DNA of 64,000 nucleotides from the NCBI GenBank assembly GCA_023014335.1, contig JAECYW010000028.1, forward strand, positions 186,001 through 250,000. The letters are read 5' to 3'. Position numbers and translations under genes: made by a program. Shown piece after piece: positions 22,290 through 34,000 of the stretch. Positions within the stretch are counted from its first letter, which is position 1, and each line of letters begins with the position of its first letter. This DNA is from Galerina marginata. Taxonomy: Eukaryota > Basidiomycota > Agaricomycetes > Agaricales > Galerinaceae. The notes under the pieces are model-generated. The model ran no database searches, was not told the DNA's origin, and was given only the letters and a program-made list of their open reading frames with translations.

Positions 22290-23430
22290 CATGACATGTA
22301 GGTAGCCTGCCAATAGTAAGGTTACAGATACGGCCTGAACAACCCACTTGGCAAGTTGCCCAAGGGTATGCATGGGACCTTTTCAAGGCTGCCGAAGGTG
22401 CCGGGGGTAGGTGGGTGCATCATTGATAGGGCGGGGACATGTCAACACATGTCAACAATGCAGGAAACAGTGCCCAACACTGTATTTTGGGTTGTGCTCG
22501 TCGTAGGGCTCGCATCAGGGCGCGGAAAAAAAATAAATAGGGTCTAATAATATTATTACATCTGCCTCTGCTGTTTGCGCGCCCCTCGGGGGGCGGGAAT
22601 GGGTGGATTGGCGCGGATGGGTTTGGATGAGCCTCCCAATATTGGCGGGGCAGCTGTCAGACCCGTGTGAATGCTGTAAATACCATCCCCGAGGCTGCCC
22701 GAGCATGTATTCGGGCTCCCGCTCGCTGTACTGCACGGATTTCGGTGCGGAAAAAATTGGAATAGGTTAATATAATTATTTGCTACTCGATGCCACCTTT
22801 TGCGCGCCCAACGGAGGGCGGGAAGGGATGGATTGCAGCGGATGGTTCTGGATGACGTTCCCAATTTGGTTGCGCCAGCTCGGGCTTGTTCGGTTCCTGC
22901 TATTTTTAGCACAGGACGCATTAGCCGCCTCGGTTTGGCGCTCTGCACCTTATTGTAATTAGAATTCTATTTTACTCAGTATATAGTCTTAATCCCCTGC
23001 TTAATGCGAGCTCAGCCATATAATTTTTGTCTTGAAAATCGAACGGGAAGGGATGCATGCAGCGTCATGCATCTGGATGTACCACAGGATGAGTGTTATA
23101 AATAGATTTGCTCGACTTTCATGCCGCTTGGCTGGAATTTTACCTCCATTTTTCGTGTCCCCTCAGTTTTAAGTATCTAGTCATAGTCTCCTCGTCAATA
23201 CAATTCTAATGATATAATTTTTATGGCTAAAATCGAATGGGAATGGCTACATATCTACTCACTAGTAAATTGTTTTCAGCCAAGCCATCTAAAAATAGCA
23301 TTCAACGAAATCTCTCCTTCTTTTGCCATATATTGAGCTGTACTTAGCTGTCCCCTCATTTTAATATATACAGTTGTAATCTACAACTAATTCTGCTTCC
23401 AATGATACCAATTTTATAGAAAAAGGGCCA
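22290..23430 (+). repeat. Left outer arm of the giant palindrome
   Basis: Starts near ACATGTAGGTAGCCTGCC and is the reverse complement of about 26640-27780 with few differences. It includes the motif CCCGAGCATGTATTCGGGC at about 22698. Coding-looking ORFs here are mirrored in the other arm and look like by-products of GC-rich repeat sequence. Confidence 0.85.
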
Positions 23431-23449
23431 TGTTAAGACACGGATACCT

Positions 23450-24730
23450 GATCACCTTTTAGGTAGTTGCACTTCTCCTCCTCATTTCCCTTGTAGTCTC
23501 AAAATCATTATGTATTTTATTGCTCGTAATACATACATAAGTACAACTACATAGAAGTAAGAAAAAAAAAGACCCGGCGAGGGGTTGCCAGTTGGGATAC
23601 CACCGCTGAATCGAGCACCAGCAGCTGTGCACTGCTGGTGTCGGTTCGCAGAACGAGGGTGAGCCGAAAAGACGAGAATGCTGTCCTAAGCGGACAGCGT
23701 TCGACGCCTTCAACGACGATGGGGAACGACGAAGGTGGGAGGGAAAGGGCGGCAGGCGATGAACAATGATGTTCGTCGCTTCGTCGCCTCCCTCCCGGTG
23801 CGTGGTGCGAGTGCAAGCACTCGAAAACGAGGAGAGACAGAGCAACGGCTGGCTATGCCGCTGCCTGTTCCACTCGTCGCACGCCGCAGAGACAAAATTG
23901 CACCAGCAGCCATTCGCTAGAATGGCTGCTGCTGCTGCCCCCGCCGTCTCGTTGTGGTCCCCATCCCCCCCCCTCGGCCCGTCTCCCATTCCCCAATCCT
24001 CCCCGACATCCGTCATCCCCACCACCTCCGCCCCCTATGCATCTTCCTCCTCCGCGCTCCCCCTCCTCTTGAGGTCCGTCGAGATCCTGCGAAAAGGCGA
24101 TGCAGGCAGCGGGTGGAATGCCCGGGCTTGAGCTTTCACGCCCGCCGATCTGCACAGGAGGCGGAACCGAGCGGAGTCGGCACTGGCGTTGGGGTCAGGG
24201 TGTGTCGGCGGTGTGGGAGGCGCGTGGTGTTGGGTGCAGAGGTGTGGTGGTGGTGGTGGTGGTGCTGGCAGTTGGTGGGTGCGCGGTTTTCCTCCCCCCC
24301 AAGGCCCTCCCCGCGTCTCTGGGCCGTCGGCACTTCACCCGCGGCCCTCTAGCCTCGGTTCACTATCCACCCTCCACCCCTAGTACGCCGGCCCACATGC
24401 TCAAGGGAGCGAGGGGCACGCGGCGGTTTTCGCGTTTGCTGGGCTCGTGTCCGGTCTAAGTAGATAAAAGAAATGTTAGTAAGATAGATAAAACAAGTTT
24501 AATATACTCAAAACATACCTTTTTGAAAGTTTGAGGGGCGGGGTGAGGGTGGGAGGGCAGAGGGGGAGTGGTGGTGGTGGTTGGAAAGCAGCATCAACAA
24601 CTTTGATCGTTGTTGATGCTGGTTTCGGCGACGAATGCGATTGGCTGGCGCGCTCGGCCCGGAGCGAGTCCGATCCGTCTTGGTCGTCTCGATTGTCTGC
24701 AGAGTCACCTACAGCGCATCCGAGTCCGTG
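23450..24730 (-). ncRNA. Left half of palindrome core: intron-bearing transcript-like unit with hairpins
   Basis: On the minus strand a canonical intron (24518-24456: GTATGT, branch TTACTAAC, CTTAG) separates a GC-rich first segment with GGTGGTGG runs from a longer GC-rich second segment. The right half and the window end have related intron-containing copies. No ORF is conserved between copies, so a non-coding transcript is as likely as a protein. Local perfect hairpins include 23618-23639, 23680-23698, 23808-23823, 23905-23930 and 24590-24620. Confidence 0.4.
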
Positions 24731-25189
24731 TAAGTCATCGGTATATACAATTTATGTCTATTAGAACATATGTACAGGCTTTCACAATTAAAATTTTGAC
24801 ATACTGTACGTCATTTTGAGGTAGTGAAATTTCGTCGTGATTTCGGGACACGACCCTCACACATATTTGGCTTTAGTATTCGAGTATACTGTATACAGCG
24901 TAGGATACTATACTCGTGGAATAGATACAAATGCTAGATTAATTTTTACCTCCTTTCCGAACTGCCTGACATAGTAAATACCCTTCCCAATCCATCTATA
25001 CGTTGGAATGCACAAAGCATGAGGTGAAGTCTGAAAGCTCAAGACTATGACTCGAGTTTTTGAGCAACCACACTTACGTTTGTGCACCGGACATGAGCAA
25101 AAAAATCTTGAATTGCATTTTAAATAAATTACCTATCAACATATGGTTGTACAGCTCGTTTCAACGTCGCCCGAGGCCACTCGAACGTT
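24731..25189. promoter_or_regulatory. AT-rich centre between divergent halves of the palindrome
   Basis: No coding sequence. It lies between two outward-directed intron-bearing units, so it could hold a shared divergent promoter. Contains ATATACAATTTATG and GTATACTGTATACAG stretches, the latter with a near-palindrome GTATAC-TG-TATAC. Confidence 0.4.
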
Positions 25190-26600
25190 AATGGGGTCGA
25201 GAGATTGGGCGGGCCGTTGGAGCGAGCCAATCAAATCGCTCGCGGAAAATGCCGGGCTTCAGATCAACAGCGATCAGCATCGTTGATCTCTGCTTTCCAC
25301 CACCACCACCCCCATTCCTCTCTCTCTCCTTGCCCATCCCGCCCCTCAAGACTTCAAAAAAAGTTATGTAAGTGTTTTATTGCATTGATATAATGTTTAT
25401 TTATACTAATTTATGATCTACTTTGTTATATTAGATGCACGAGGCTTTCGCGCCACCGCGTCGCGAGCCCCCCCTCATCCTGAGGGCTTGTGGGCCGACG
25501 CCGACTTCATCGGCTAGGAATACGGGGCGAACGAAAAGGGGAGGCCCTGGAGAGGGGGACCCGCCCGGTACGTCGCAAAACGAGTCGATATTTCGACTCG
25601 TTTTGCTTGTCAACTAATTTCCTCACCCCCCACCCCACTCACTTGCCTGTGAACAGGCCGATACCACCTCCTCGCCGTAACCACCACCACCCGTCACCGC
25701 CCTCGACCACCACCACCTGCAAAAACCCCCCCGCTTCTCACACAGCGCCCAACCGAGAAGCAGCAGCTGTCGCGCTGCTGCTTCTTCGACCGCCATCGCT
25801 TCCGATAGCGGTCCCGCTACCCACCACTCTCCGCCACCTCACAAAGCCGTCGCCACCTCGCAACGGCCCCGCCTGTCGCAGCCGCTCCAACAAGAGAGAC
25901 CAACCGACCCGAGACGACGACGACTCCGTGGCAGCAGCAGCAGCAGACCACGCGACACAACGAGGGGGTGGTATCAGCAGCATGCTCTGCTGCTGCTGCT
26001 GCTACGACTGGATGCGAAACGGGGTGGAAGAGCGGCGGCATAGGCTGCCGCTCTTGCTGTAATGAGATGCGAGACGGCGAGGCAGCGGAGCAGCAGCAAA
26101 TTCTTGCTGCTGCTCTGATTCGCGGAGGCGACAGTTCGTCCCCTCCACGAATCCACACCGTCCCTCCTCGTTTGTGGCCAACGCAGCTGGCCACCCACCG
26201 CTCATGTCCCCTTTCCACCCACCTCGTTGCGCAGGTGGCGTGCAGTTGACGGGCTGGCGGAGGCGGCTGGAGGCAGTTGCACGCCTGCCACCCGGACGAC
26301 CCCGCCGCGACCTGCCACTGCACCAACCCTCTCTCTGTCACCTGCGACGTAACCCGCCACCCTCCCTCACGAGAAGAAGACGAAGAGACGAGGGCAGCAT
26401 GTTCGCTGCCCTCCGGATCCGTGGACGATGGGGTGCAGGCAGTAGCATGCGTGCTGCTGCTCGTACTGCTAGGAGTTGTGCGTGCCGAGACGCAGTGAGG
26501 GACGAGCAGCGTTGGCTGCTCGTCCTTCCAATCTATGTACATCGTCCGAAAATGTAACGTAGTACTTGTAGATAGTGTTTAATATAATGTATTGCTTCTA
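25190..26600 (+). ncRNA. Right half of palindrome core: intron-bearing transcript-like unit with hairpin array
   Basis: A plus-strand intron 25368-25434 (GTAAGT, branch TACTAAT, TATTAG) matches those at 24456-24518 and 63603-63659. Downstream, GC-rich sequence holds many short perfect stem-loops: 25575-25606 (14-bp stem), 25756-25785 (12-bp), 25788-25813, 26029-26055, 26087-26118, 26174-26194, 26391-26412 and 26500-26525 (11-bp). The stems often contain CAGCAG/CTGCTG but the loops differ. Long ORFs (for example a 190-codon one) are compositional, rich in Pro/His/Arg/Ser. Confidence 0.42.
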
Positions 26601-26639
26601 TAAAATTGTGAGCAAGTAACTGGGCATTCCCTGCTCTTT

Positions 26640-27780
26640 TACTATAAGACTGGTATCATTAGGTGCAGAATTGCGTGTAGAATATAGATGTGTGTACTTA
26701 AGTGAGGGGAAAAGTCCATTGGGCTTAATATACGGCAAAAAGAGGAGAGATTTCGTTAAATGCTATTTTTAGATGGCCTGACTGAACACGATTTACTAGT
26801 GAGTAGATATGTAGCTATTCCCATTCGATTTTAGCCATAAAAATTATATCATTAGAATTGTATTGATGAGGAGACTATGACTAGATACTTAAAACTGAGG
26901 GGACACGAAAAATGGAGGTAAAATTCCAGCCAAGCGGCATGAAAGTCGAGCAAATCTATTTATAACACTCATCCTGTGGTACATCCAGATGCATGACGCT
27001 GCATGCATCCCTTCCCGTTCGATTTTCAAGACAAAAATTATATGGCTGAGCTCGCATTAAGCAGGGGATTAAGACTATATACTGAGTAAAATAGAATTCT
27101 AATTACAATAAGGTGCAGAGCGCCAAACCGAGGCGGCTAATGCGTCCTGTGCTAAAAATAGCGGGAACCGAACAAGCCCGAGCTGGCGCAACCAAATTGG
27201 GAACGTCATCCAGAACCATCCGCTGCAATCCATCCCTTCCCGCCCTCCGTTGGGCGCGCAAAAGGTGGCATCGAGTAGCAAATAATTATATTAACCTATT
27301 CCAATTTTTTCCGCACCGAAATCCGTGCAGTACAGCGAGCGGGAGCCCGAATACATGCTCGGGCAGCCTCGGGGATGGTATTTACAGCATTCACACGGGT
27401 CTGACAGCTGCCCCGCCAATATTGGGAGGCTCATCCAAACCCACCCGCGCCAATCCACCCATTCCCGCCCCCCGAGGGGCGCGCAAACAGCAGAGGCGGG
27501 TGTAAAAATATTATTAGACCCTATTTAATTTTTTTCTGCGCACGGATCCGCGCCCTACGACGAGCACAACCCAAAATACAGCGTCGGGCACCCCGGGATG
27601 CTGTTTCCTGCATTGTTGACATGTGTTGACGTGCTCCCGCCCTATCAATGATGCACCCACCTACCCCCGGCACCCCCGGCAGCCTTTAAAAGGTCACATG
27701 GATAGCTATGGGCAACTTGCCAAGTGGGTTGTTCGGGCTGTACCTGTAACCTTACTATAGGCAGGCTACCTACATGTCAT
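26640..27780 (-). repeat. Right outer arm of the giant palindrome
   Basis: Inverted copy of the left arm, matching from about 27780 inward to about 26650 before similarity fades. High arm identity over 1.1 kb implies recent origin or ongoing gene conversion. Confidence 0.85.
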
Positions 27781-28037
27781 ATATGATCGTAGCACATAGA
27801 GGTGGCACATTGGCCACCGCGTACCATTTCCAGACTTGGTTAGAGGCCATTGCTGCGCATGGCAAAAACAAGTTCTTACTTTGGGGTGAGGCAGTGCCTG
27901 AAGACTTACACTGTTATGAAATAAATACATATTAAATACATAAATAATATGTAGTCCGCTCAAATCTGAACCGATTGGGATGTTCTTATACTCAAAAAAA
28001 GCAGAAAAATGAGGCGGTTCTAGCAAGCCTAATTGCG

Positions 28038-28055
28038 CCTGGTCACGTGACCAGG
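28038..28055. promoter_or_regulatory. 18-bp palindrome with E-box core in E elements
   Basis: CCTGGTCACGTGACCAGG is a perfect palindrome with the CACGTG core. It recurs at 41335-41352, about 43546-43562, 58848-58865 and 59998-60015, always at the same place near the 3' part of E elements. A decayed CACATG form is at about 45553. It could bind a bHLH-type factor; no evidence beyond sequence and conservation. Confidence 0.55.
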
Positions 28056-28058
28056 AAG

Positions 28059-31000
28059 GCCCTGATTTTTACGAATTTTTTGATACCAAGATCATAAAAA
28101 TTGGCCCAGTAATGGCTGAGATACAGAAACCATGCAGGGTCACTATAGCAGTGGGAGAATTTCCAACCATTGCGTTAGAAACCATTTCCTTCTGCTATCA
28201 AGTGTAGAAAACAAGTTCTTTTACTACGTAAGAACTTGTAACAAGATTAATTCATACGTCGCTTAGTTTTTATCAGATTGCCTTGAAATAAAGTGTGTAA
28301 TTATCAGAAAAATCAGGGCTATAAAATGGTGTCACATATGTATTGTCACATTTTCATGTGACTTACCAAATGCGGAATATTGTTTGAAATACATAGTAAA
28401 TAAGCCATTTTAAGAGATTTTAAAGGCATTGAAATAAAATAAAAATACTAATGATGTTTTTTAACCTAAGAGATGGTCTGTGCACACATATCACATGACA
28501 TATCCCTCAGAATATTTTGGTCTAACTTGGTGCTTTAACTGATTTCAAGGGATTTGCACAAAGTCCTGCTGTGAGTTTGATTATGTAAGCTTCTAAAACA
28601 TTATTTTCATGTTATTTGGTCATGTTTTGCAATGTTTGGTGTGCCTTTTATGGGTTATCCAGTCAGTTTAACACCAATTTTCGGATTTTCACCAAGTTGA
28701 GCTGGCTGTTTGCCAGATTTGACACCATGACATCATTGCAAAACATATGTAAATATTTGTACATTATTTTAGATTGGTCTGGGCAACACATTTTAGCCTA
28801 TCTAGCTCACTGAAATTCATTTTAAGTGTAAATTTACATAAATTTGCGCTGTTTGGGTCGTGTGAACAGGTCACATGACCTAATCAACCCTGGATACACA
28901 TGCCACATGAAAGCCCTGATTTTTACGAATTTTTTGATACCAAGATCATAAAAATTGGCCCAGTAATGGCTGAGATACAGAAACCATGCAGGGTCACTAT
29001 AGCAGTGGGAGAATTTCCAACCATTGCGTTAGAAACCATTTCCTTCTGCTATCAAGTGTAGAAAACAAGTTCTTTTACTACGTAAGAACTTGTAACAAGA
29101 TTAATTCATACGTCGCTTAGTTTTTATCAGATTGCCTTGAAATAAAGTGTGTAATTATCAGAAAAATCAGGGCTATAAAATGGTGTCACATATGTATTGT
29201 CACATTTTCATGTGACTTACCAAATGCGGAATATTGTTTGAAATACATAGTAAATAAGCCATTTTAAGAGATTTTAAAGGCATTGAAATAAAATAAAAAT
29301 ACTAATGATGTTTTTTAACCTAAGAGATGGTCTGTGCACACATATCACATGACATATCCCTCAGAATATTTTGGTCTAACTTGGTGCTTTAACTGATTTC
29401 AAGGGATTTGCACAAAGTCCTGCTGTGAGTTTGATTATGTAAGCTTCTAAAACATTATTTTCATGTTATTTGGTCATGTTTTGCAATGTTTGGTGTGCCT
29501 TTTATGGGTTATCCAGTCAGTTTAACACCAATTTTCGGATTTTCACCAAGTTGAGCTGGCTGTTTGCCAGATTTGACACCATGACATCATTGCAAAACAT
29601 ATGTAAATATTTGTACATTATTTTAGATTGGTCTGGGCAACACATTTTAGCCTATCTAGCTCACTGAAATTCATTTTAAGTGTAAATTTACATAAATTTG
29701 CGCTGTTTGGGTCGTGTGAACAGGTCACATGACCTAATCAACCCTGGATACACATGCCACATGAAAGCCCTGATTTTTACGAATTTTTTGATACCAAGAT
29801 CATAAAAATTGGCCCAGTAATGGCTGAGATACAGAAACCATGCAGGGTCACTATAGCAGTGGGAGAATTTCCAACCATTGCGTTAGAAACCATTTCCTTC
29901 TGCTATCAAGTGTAGAAAACAAGTTCTTTTACTACGTAAGAACTTGTAACAAGATTAATTCATACGTCGCTTAGTTTTTATCAGATTGCCTTGAAATAAA
30001 GTGTGTAATTATCAGAAAAATCAGGGCTATAAAATGGTGTCACATATGTATTGTCACATTTTCATGTGACTTACCAAATGCGGAATATTGTTTGAAATAC
30101 ATAGTAAATAAGCCATTTTAAGAGATTTTAAAGGCATTGAAATAAAATAAAAATACTAATGATGTTTTTTAACCTAAGAGATGGTCTGTGCACACATATC
30201 ACATGACATATCCCTCAGAATATTTTGGTCTAACTTGGTGCTTTAACTGATTTCAAGGGATTTGCACAAAGTCCTGCTGTGAGTTTGATTATGTAAGCTT
30301 CTAAAACATTATTTTCATGTTATTTGGTCATGTTTTGCAATGTTTGGTGTGCCTTTTATGGGTTATCCAGTCAGTTTAACACCAATTTTCGGATTTTCAC
30401 CAAGTTGAGCTGGCTGTTTGCCAGATTTGACACCATGACATCATTGCAAAACATATGTAAATATTTGTACATTATTTTAGATTGGTCTGGGCAACACATT
30501 TTAGCCTATCTAGCTCACTGAAATTCATTTTAAGTGTAAATTTACATAAATTTGCGCTGTTTGGGTCGTGTGAACAGGTCACATGACCTAATCAACCCTG
30601 GATACACATGCCACATGAAAGCCCTGATTTTTACGAATTTTTTGATACCAAGATCATAAAAATTGGCCCAGTAATGGCTGAGATACAGAAACCATGCAGG
30701 GTCACTATAGCAGTGGGAGAATTTCCAACCATTGCGTTAGAAACCATTTCCTTCTGCTATCAAGTGTAGAAAACAAGTTCTTTTACTACGTAAGAACTTG
30801 TAACAAGATTAATTCATACGTCGCTTAGTTTTTATCAGATTGCCTTGAAATAAAGTGTGTAATTATCAGAAAAATCAGGGCTATAAAATGGTGTCACATA
30901 TGTATTGTCACATTTTCATGTGACTTACCAAATGCGGAATATTGTTTGAAATACATAGTAAATAAGCCATTTTAAGAGATTTTAAAGGCATTGAAATAAA

Positions 31001-34000
31001 ATAAAAATACTAATGATGTTTTTTAACCTAAGAGATGGTCTGTGCACACATATCACATGACATATCCCTCAGAATATTTTGGTCTAACTTGGTGCTTTAA
31101 CTGATTTCAAGGGATTTGCACAAAGTCCTGCTGTGAGTTTGATTATGTAAGCTTCTAAAACATTATTTTCATGTTATTTGGTCATGTTTTGCAATGTTTG
31201 GTGTGCCTTTTATGGGTTATCCAGTCAGTTTAACACCAATTTTCGGATTTTCACCAAGTTGAGCTGGCTGTTTGCCAGATTTGACACCATGACATCATTG
31301 CAAAACATATGTAAATATTTGTACATTATTTTAGATTGGTCTGGGCAACACATTTTAGCCTATCTAGCTCACTGAAATTCATTTTAAGTGTAAATTTACA
31401 TAAATTTGCGCTGTTTGGGTCGTGTGAACAGGTCACATGACCTAATCAACCCTGGATACACATGCCACATGAAAGCCCTGATTTTTACGAATTTTTTGAT
31501 ACCAAGATCATAAAAATTGGCCCAGTAATGGCTGAGATACAGAAACCATGCAGGGTCACTATAGCAGTGGGAGAATTTCCAACCATTGCGTTAGAAACCA
31601 TTTCCTTCTGCTATCAAGTGTAGAAAACAAGTTCTTTTACTACGTAAGAACTTGTAACAAGATTAATTCATACGTCGCTTAGTTTTTATCAGATTGCCTT
31701 GAAATAAAGTGTGTAATTATCAGAAAAATCAGGGCTATAAAATGGTGTCACATATGTATTGTCACATTTTCATGTGACTTACCAAATGCGGAATATTGTT
31801 TGAAATACATAGTAAATAAGCCATTTTAAGAGATTTTAAAGGCATTGAAATAAAATAAAAATACTAATGATGTTTTTTAACCTAAGAGATGGTCTGTGCA
31901 CACATATCACATGACATATCCCTCAGAATATTTTGGTCTAACTTGGTGCTTTAACTGATTTCAAGGGATTTGCACAAAGTCCTGCTGTGAGTTTGATTAT
32001 GTAAGCTTCTAAAACATTATTTTCATGTTATTTGGTCATGTTTTGCAATGTTTGGTGTGCCTTTTATGGGTTATCCAGTCAGTTTAACACCAATTTTCGG
32101 ATTTTCACCAAGTTGAGCTGGCTGTTTGCCAGATTTGACACCATGACATCATTGCAAAACATATGTAAATATTTGTACATTATTTTAGATTGGTCTGGGC
32201 AACACATTTTAGCCTATCTAGCTCACTGAAATTCATTTTAAGTGTAAATTTACATAAATTTGCGCTGTTTGGGTCGTGTGAACAGGTCACATGACCTAAT
32301 CAACCCTGGATACACATGCCACATGAAAGCCCTGATTTTTACGAATTTTTTGATACCAAGATCATAAAAATTGGCCCAGTAATGGCTGAGATACAGAAAC
32401 CATGCAGGGTCACTATAGCAGTGGGAGAATTTCCAACCATTGCGTTAGAAACCATTTCCTTCTGCTATCAAGTGTAGAAAACAAGTTCTTTTACTACGTA
32501 AGAACTTGTAACAAGATTAATTCATACGTCGCTTAGTTTTTATCAGATTGCCTTGAAATAAAGTGTGTAATTATCAGAAAAATCAGGGCTATAAAATGGT
32601 GTCACATATGTATTGTCACATTTTCATGTGACTTACCAAATGCGGAATATTGTTTGAAATACATAGTAAATAAGCCATTTTAAGAGATTTTAAAGGCATT
32701 GAAATAAAATAAAAATACTAATGATGTTTTTTAACCTAAGAGATGGTCTGTGCACACATATCACATGACATATCCCTCAGAATATTTTGGTCTAACTTGG
32801 TGCTTTAACTGATTTCAAGGGATTTGCACAAAGTCCTGCTGTGAGTTTGATTATGTAAGCTTCTAAAACATTATTTTCATGTTATTTGGTCATGTTTTGC
32901 AATGTTTGGTGTGCCTTTTATGGGTTATCCAGTCAGTTTAACACCAATTTTCGGATTTTCACCAAGTTGAGCTGGCTGTTTGCCAGATTTGACACCATGA
33001 CATCATTGCAAAACATATGTAAATATTTGTACATTATTTTAGATTGGTCTGGGCAACACATTTTAGCCTATCTAGCTCACTGAAATTCATTTTAAGTGTA
33101 AATTTACATAAATTTGCGCTGTTTGGGTCGTGTGAACAGGTCACATGACCTAATCAACCCTGGATACACATGCCACATGAAAGCCCTGATTTTTACGAAT
33201 TTTTTGATACCAAGATCATAAAAATTGGCCCAGTAATGGCTGAGATACAGAAACCATGCAGGGTCACTATAGCAGTGGGAGAATTTCCAACCATTGCGTT
33301 AGAAACCATTTCCTTCTGCTATCAAGTGTAGAAAACAAGTTCTTTTACTACGTAAGAACTTGTAACAAGATTAATTCATACGTCGCTTAGTTTTTATCAG
33401 ATTGCCTTGAAATAAAGTGTGTAATTATCAGAAAAATCAGGGCTATAAAATGGTGTCACATATGTATTGTCACATTTTCATGTGACTTACCAAATGCGGA
33501 ATATTGTTTGAAATACATAGTAAATAAGCCATTTTAAGAGATTTTAAAGGCATTGAAATAAAATAAAAATACTAATGATGTTTTTTAACCTAAGAGATGG
33601 TCTGTGCACACATATCACATGACATATCCCTCAGAATATTTTGGTCTAACTTGGTGCTTTAACTGATTTCAAGGGATTTGCACAAAGTCCTGCTGTGAGT
33701 TTGATTATGTAAGCTTCTAAAACATTATTTTCATGTTATTTGGTCATGTTTTGCAATGTTTGGTGTGCCTTTTATGGGTTATCCAGTCAGTTTAACACCA
33801 ATTTTCGGATTTTCACCAAGTTGAGCTGGCTGTTTGCCAGATTTGACACCATGACATCATTGCAAAACATATGTAAATATTTGTACATTATTTTAGATTG
33901 GTCTGGGCAACACATTTTAGCCTATCTAGCTCACTGAAATTCATTTTAAGTGTAAATTTACATAAATTTGCGCTGTTTGGGTCGTGTGAACAGGTCACAT

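Larger units (their letters stand above)
22267..27803. mobile_element. 5.5 kb giant palindromic element with 8-bp target duplication
   Basis: Flanked by GGCACATT at 22259-22266 and 27804-27811. Removing the element and one copy restores the frame (ERHI then GHRVPFPD). The outer arms, about 22290-23430 and 26640-27780, are near-perfect inverted repeats. An inner, more diverged inverted pair (about 23450-24760 and 25180-26600) surrounds an AT-rich centre. The outermost 20 or so bases of the two ends match poorly. An 8-bp duplication fits hAT and some other cut-and-paste families, but no transposase was found, so the superfamily is open. Confidence 0.82.

Noticed and set aside
25490..26557. Long GC-rich ORFs in the palindrome core (up to 241 codons, both strands)
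   Set aside because: Overlapping ORFs in several frames with Pro/His/Arg/Ser-rich composition, as expected from GC-rich repeats; not conserved between the related copies.
22780..27281. Mirror-image 60- and 130-codon ORFs in the palindrome arms
   Set aside because: Identical because the arms are inverted copies; no motif or support as genes.
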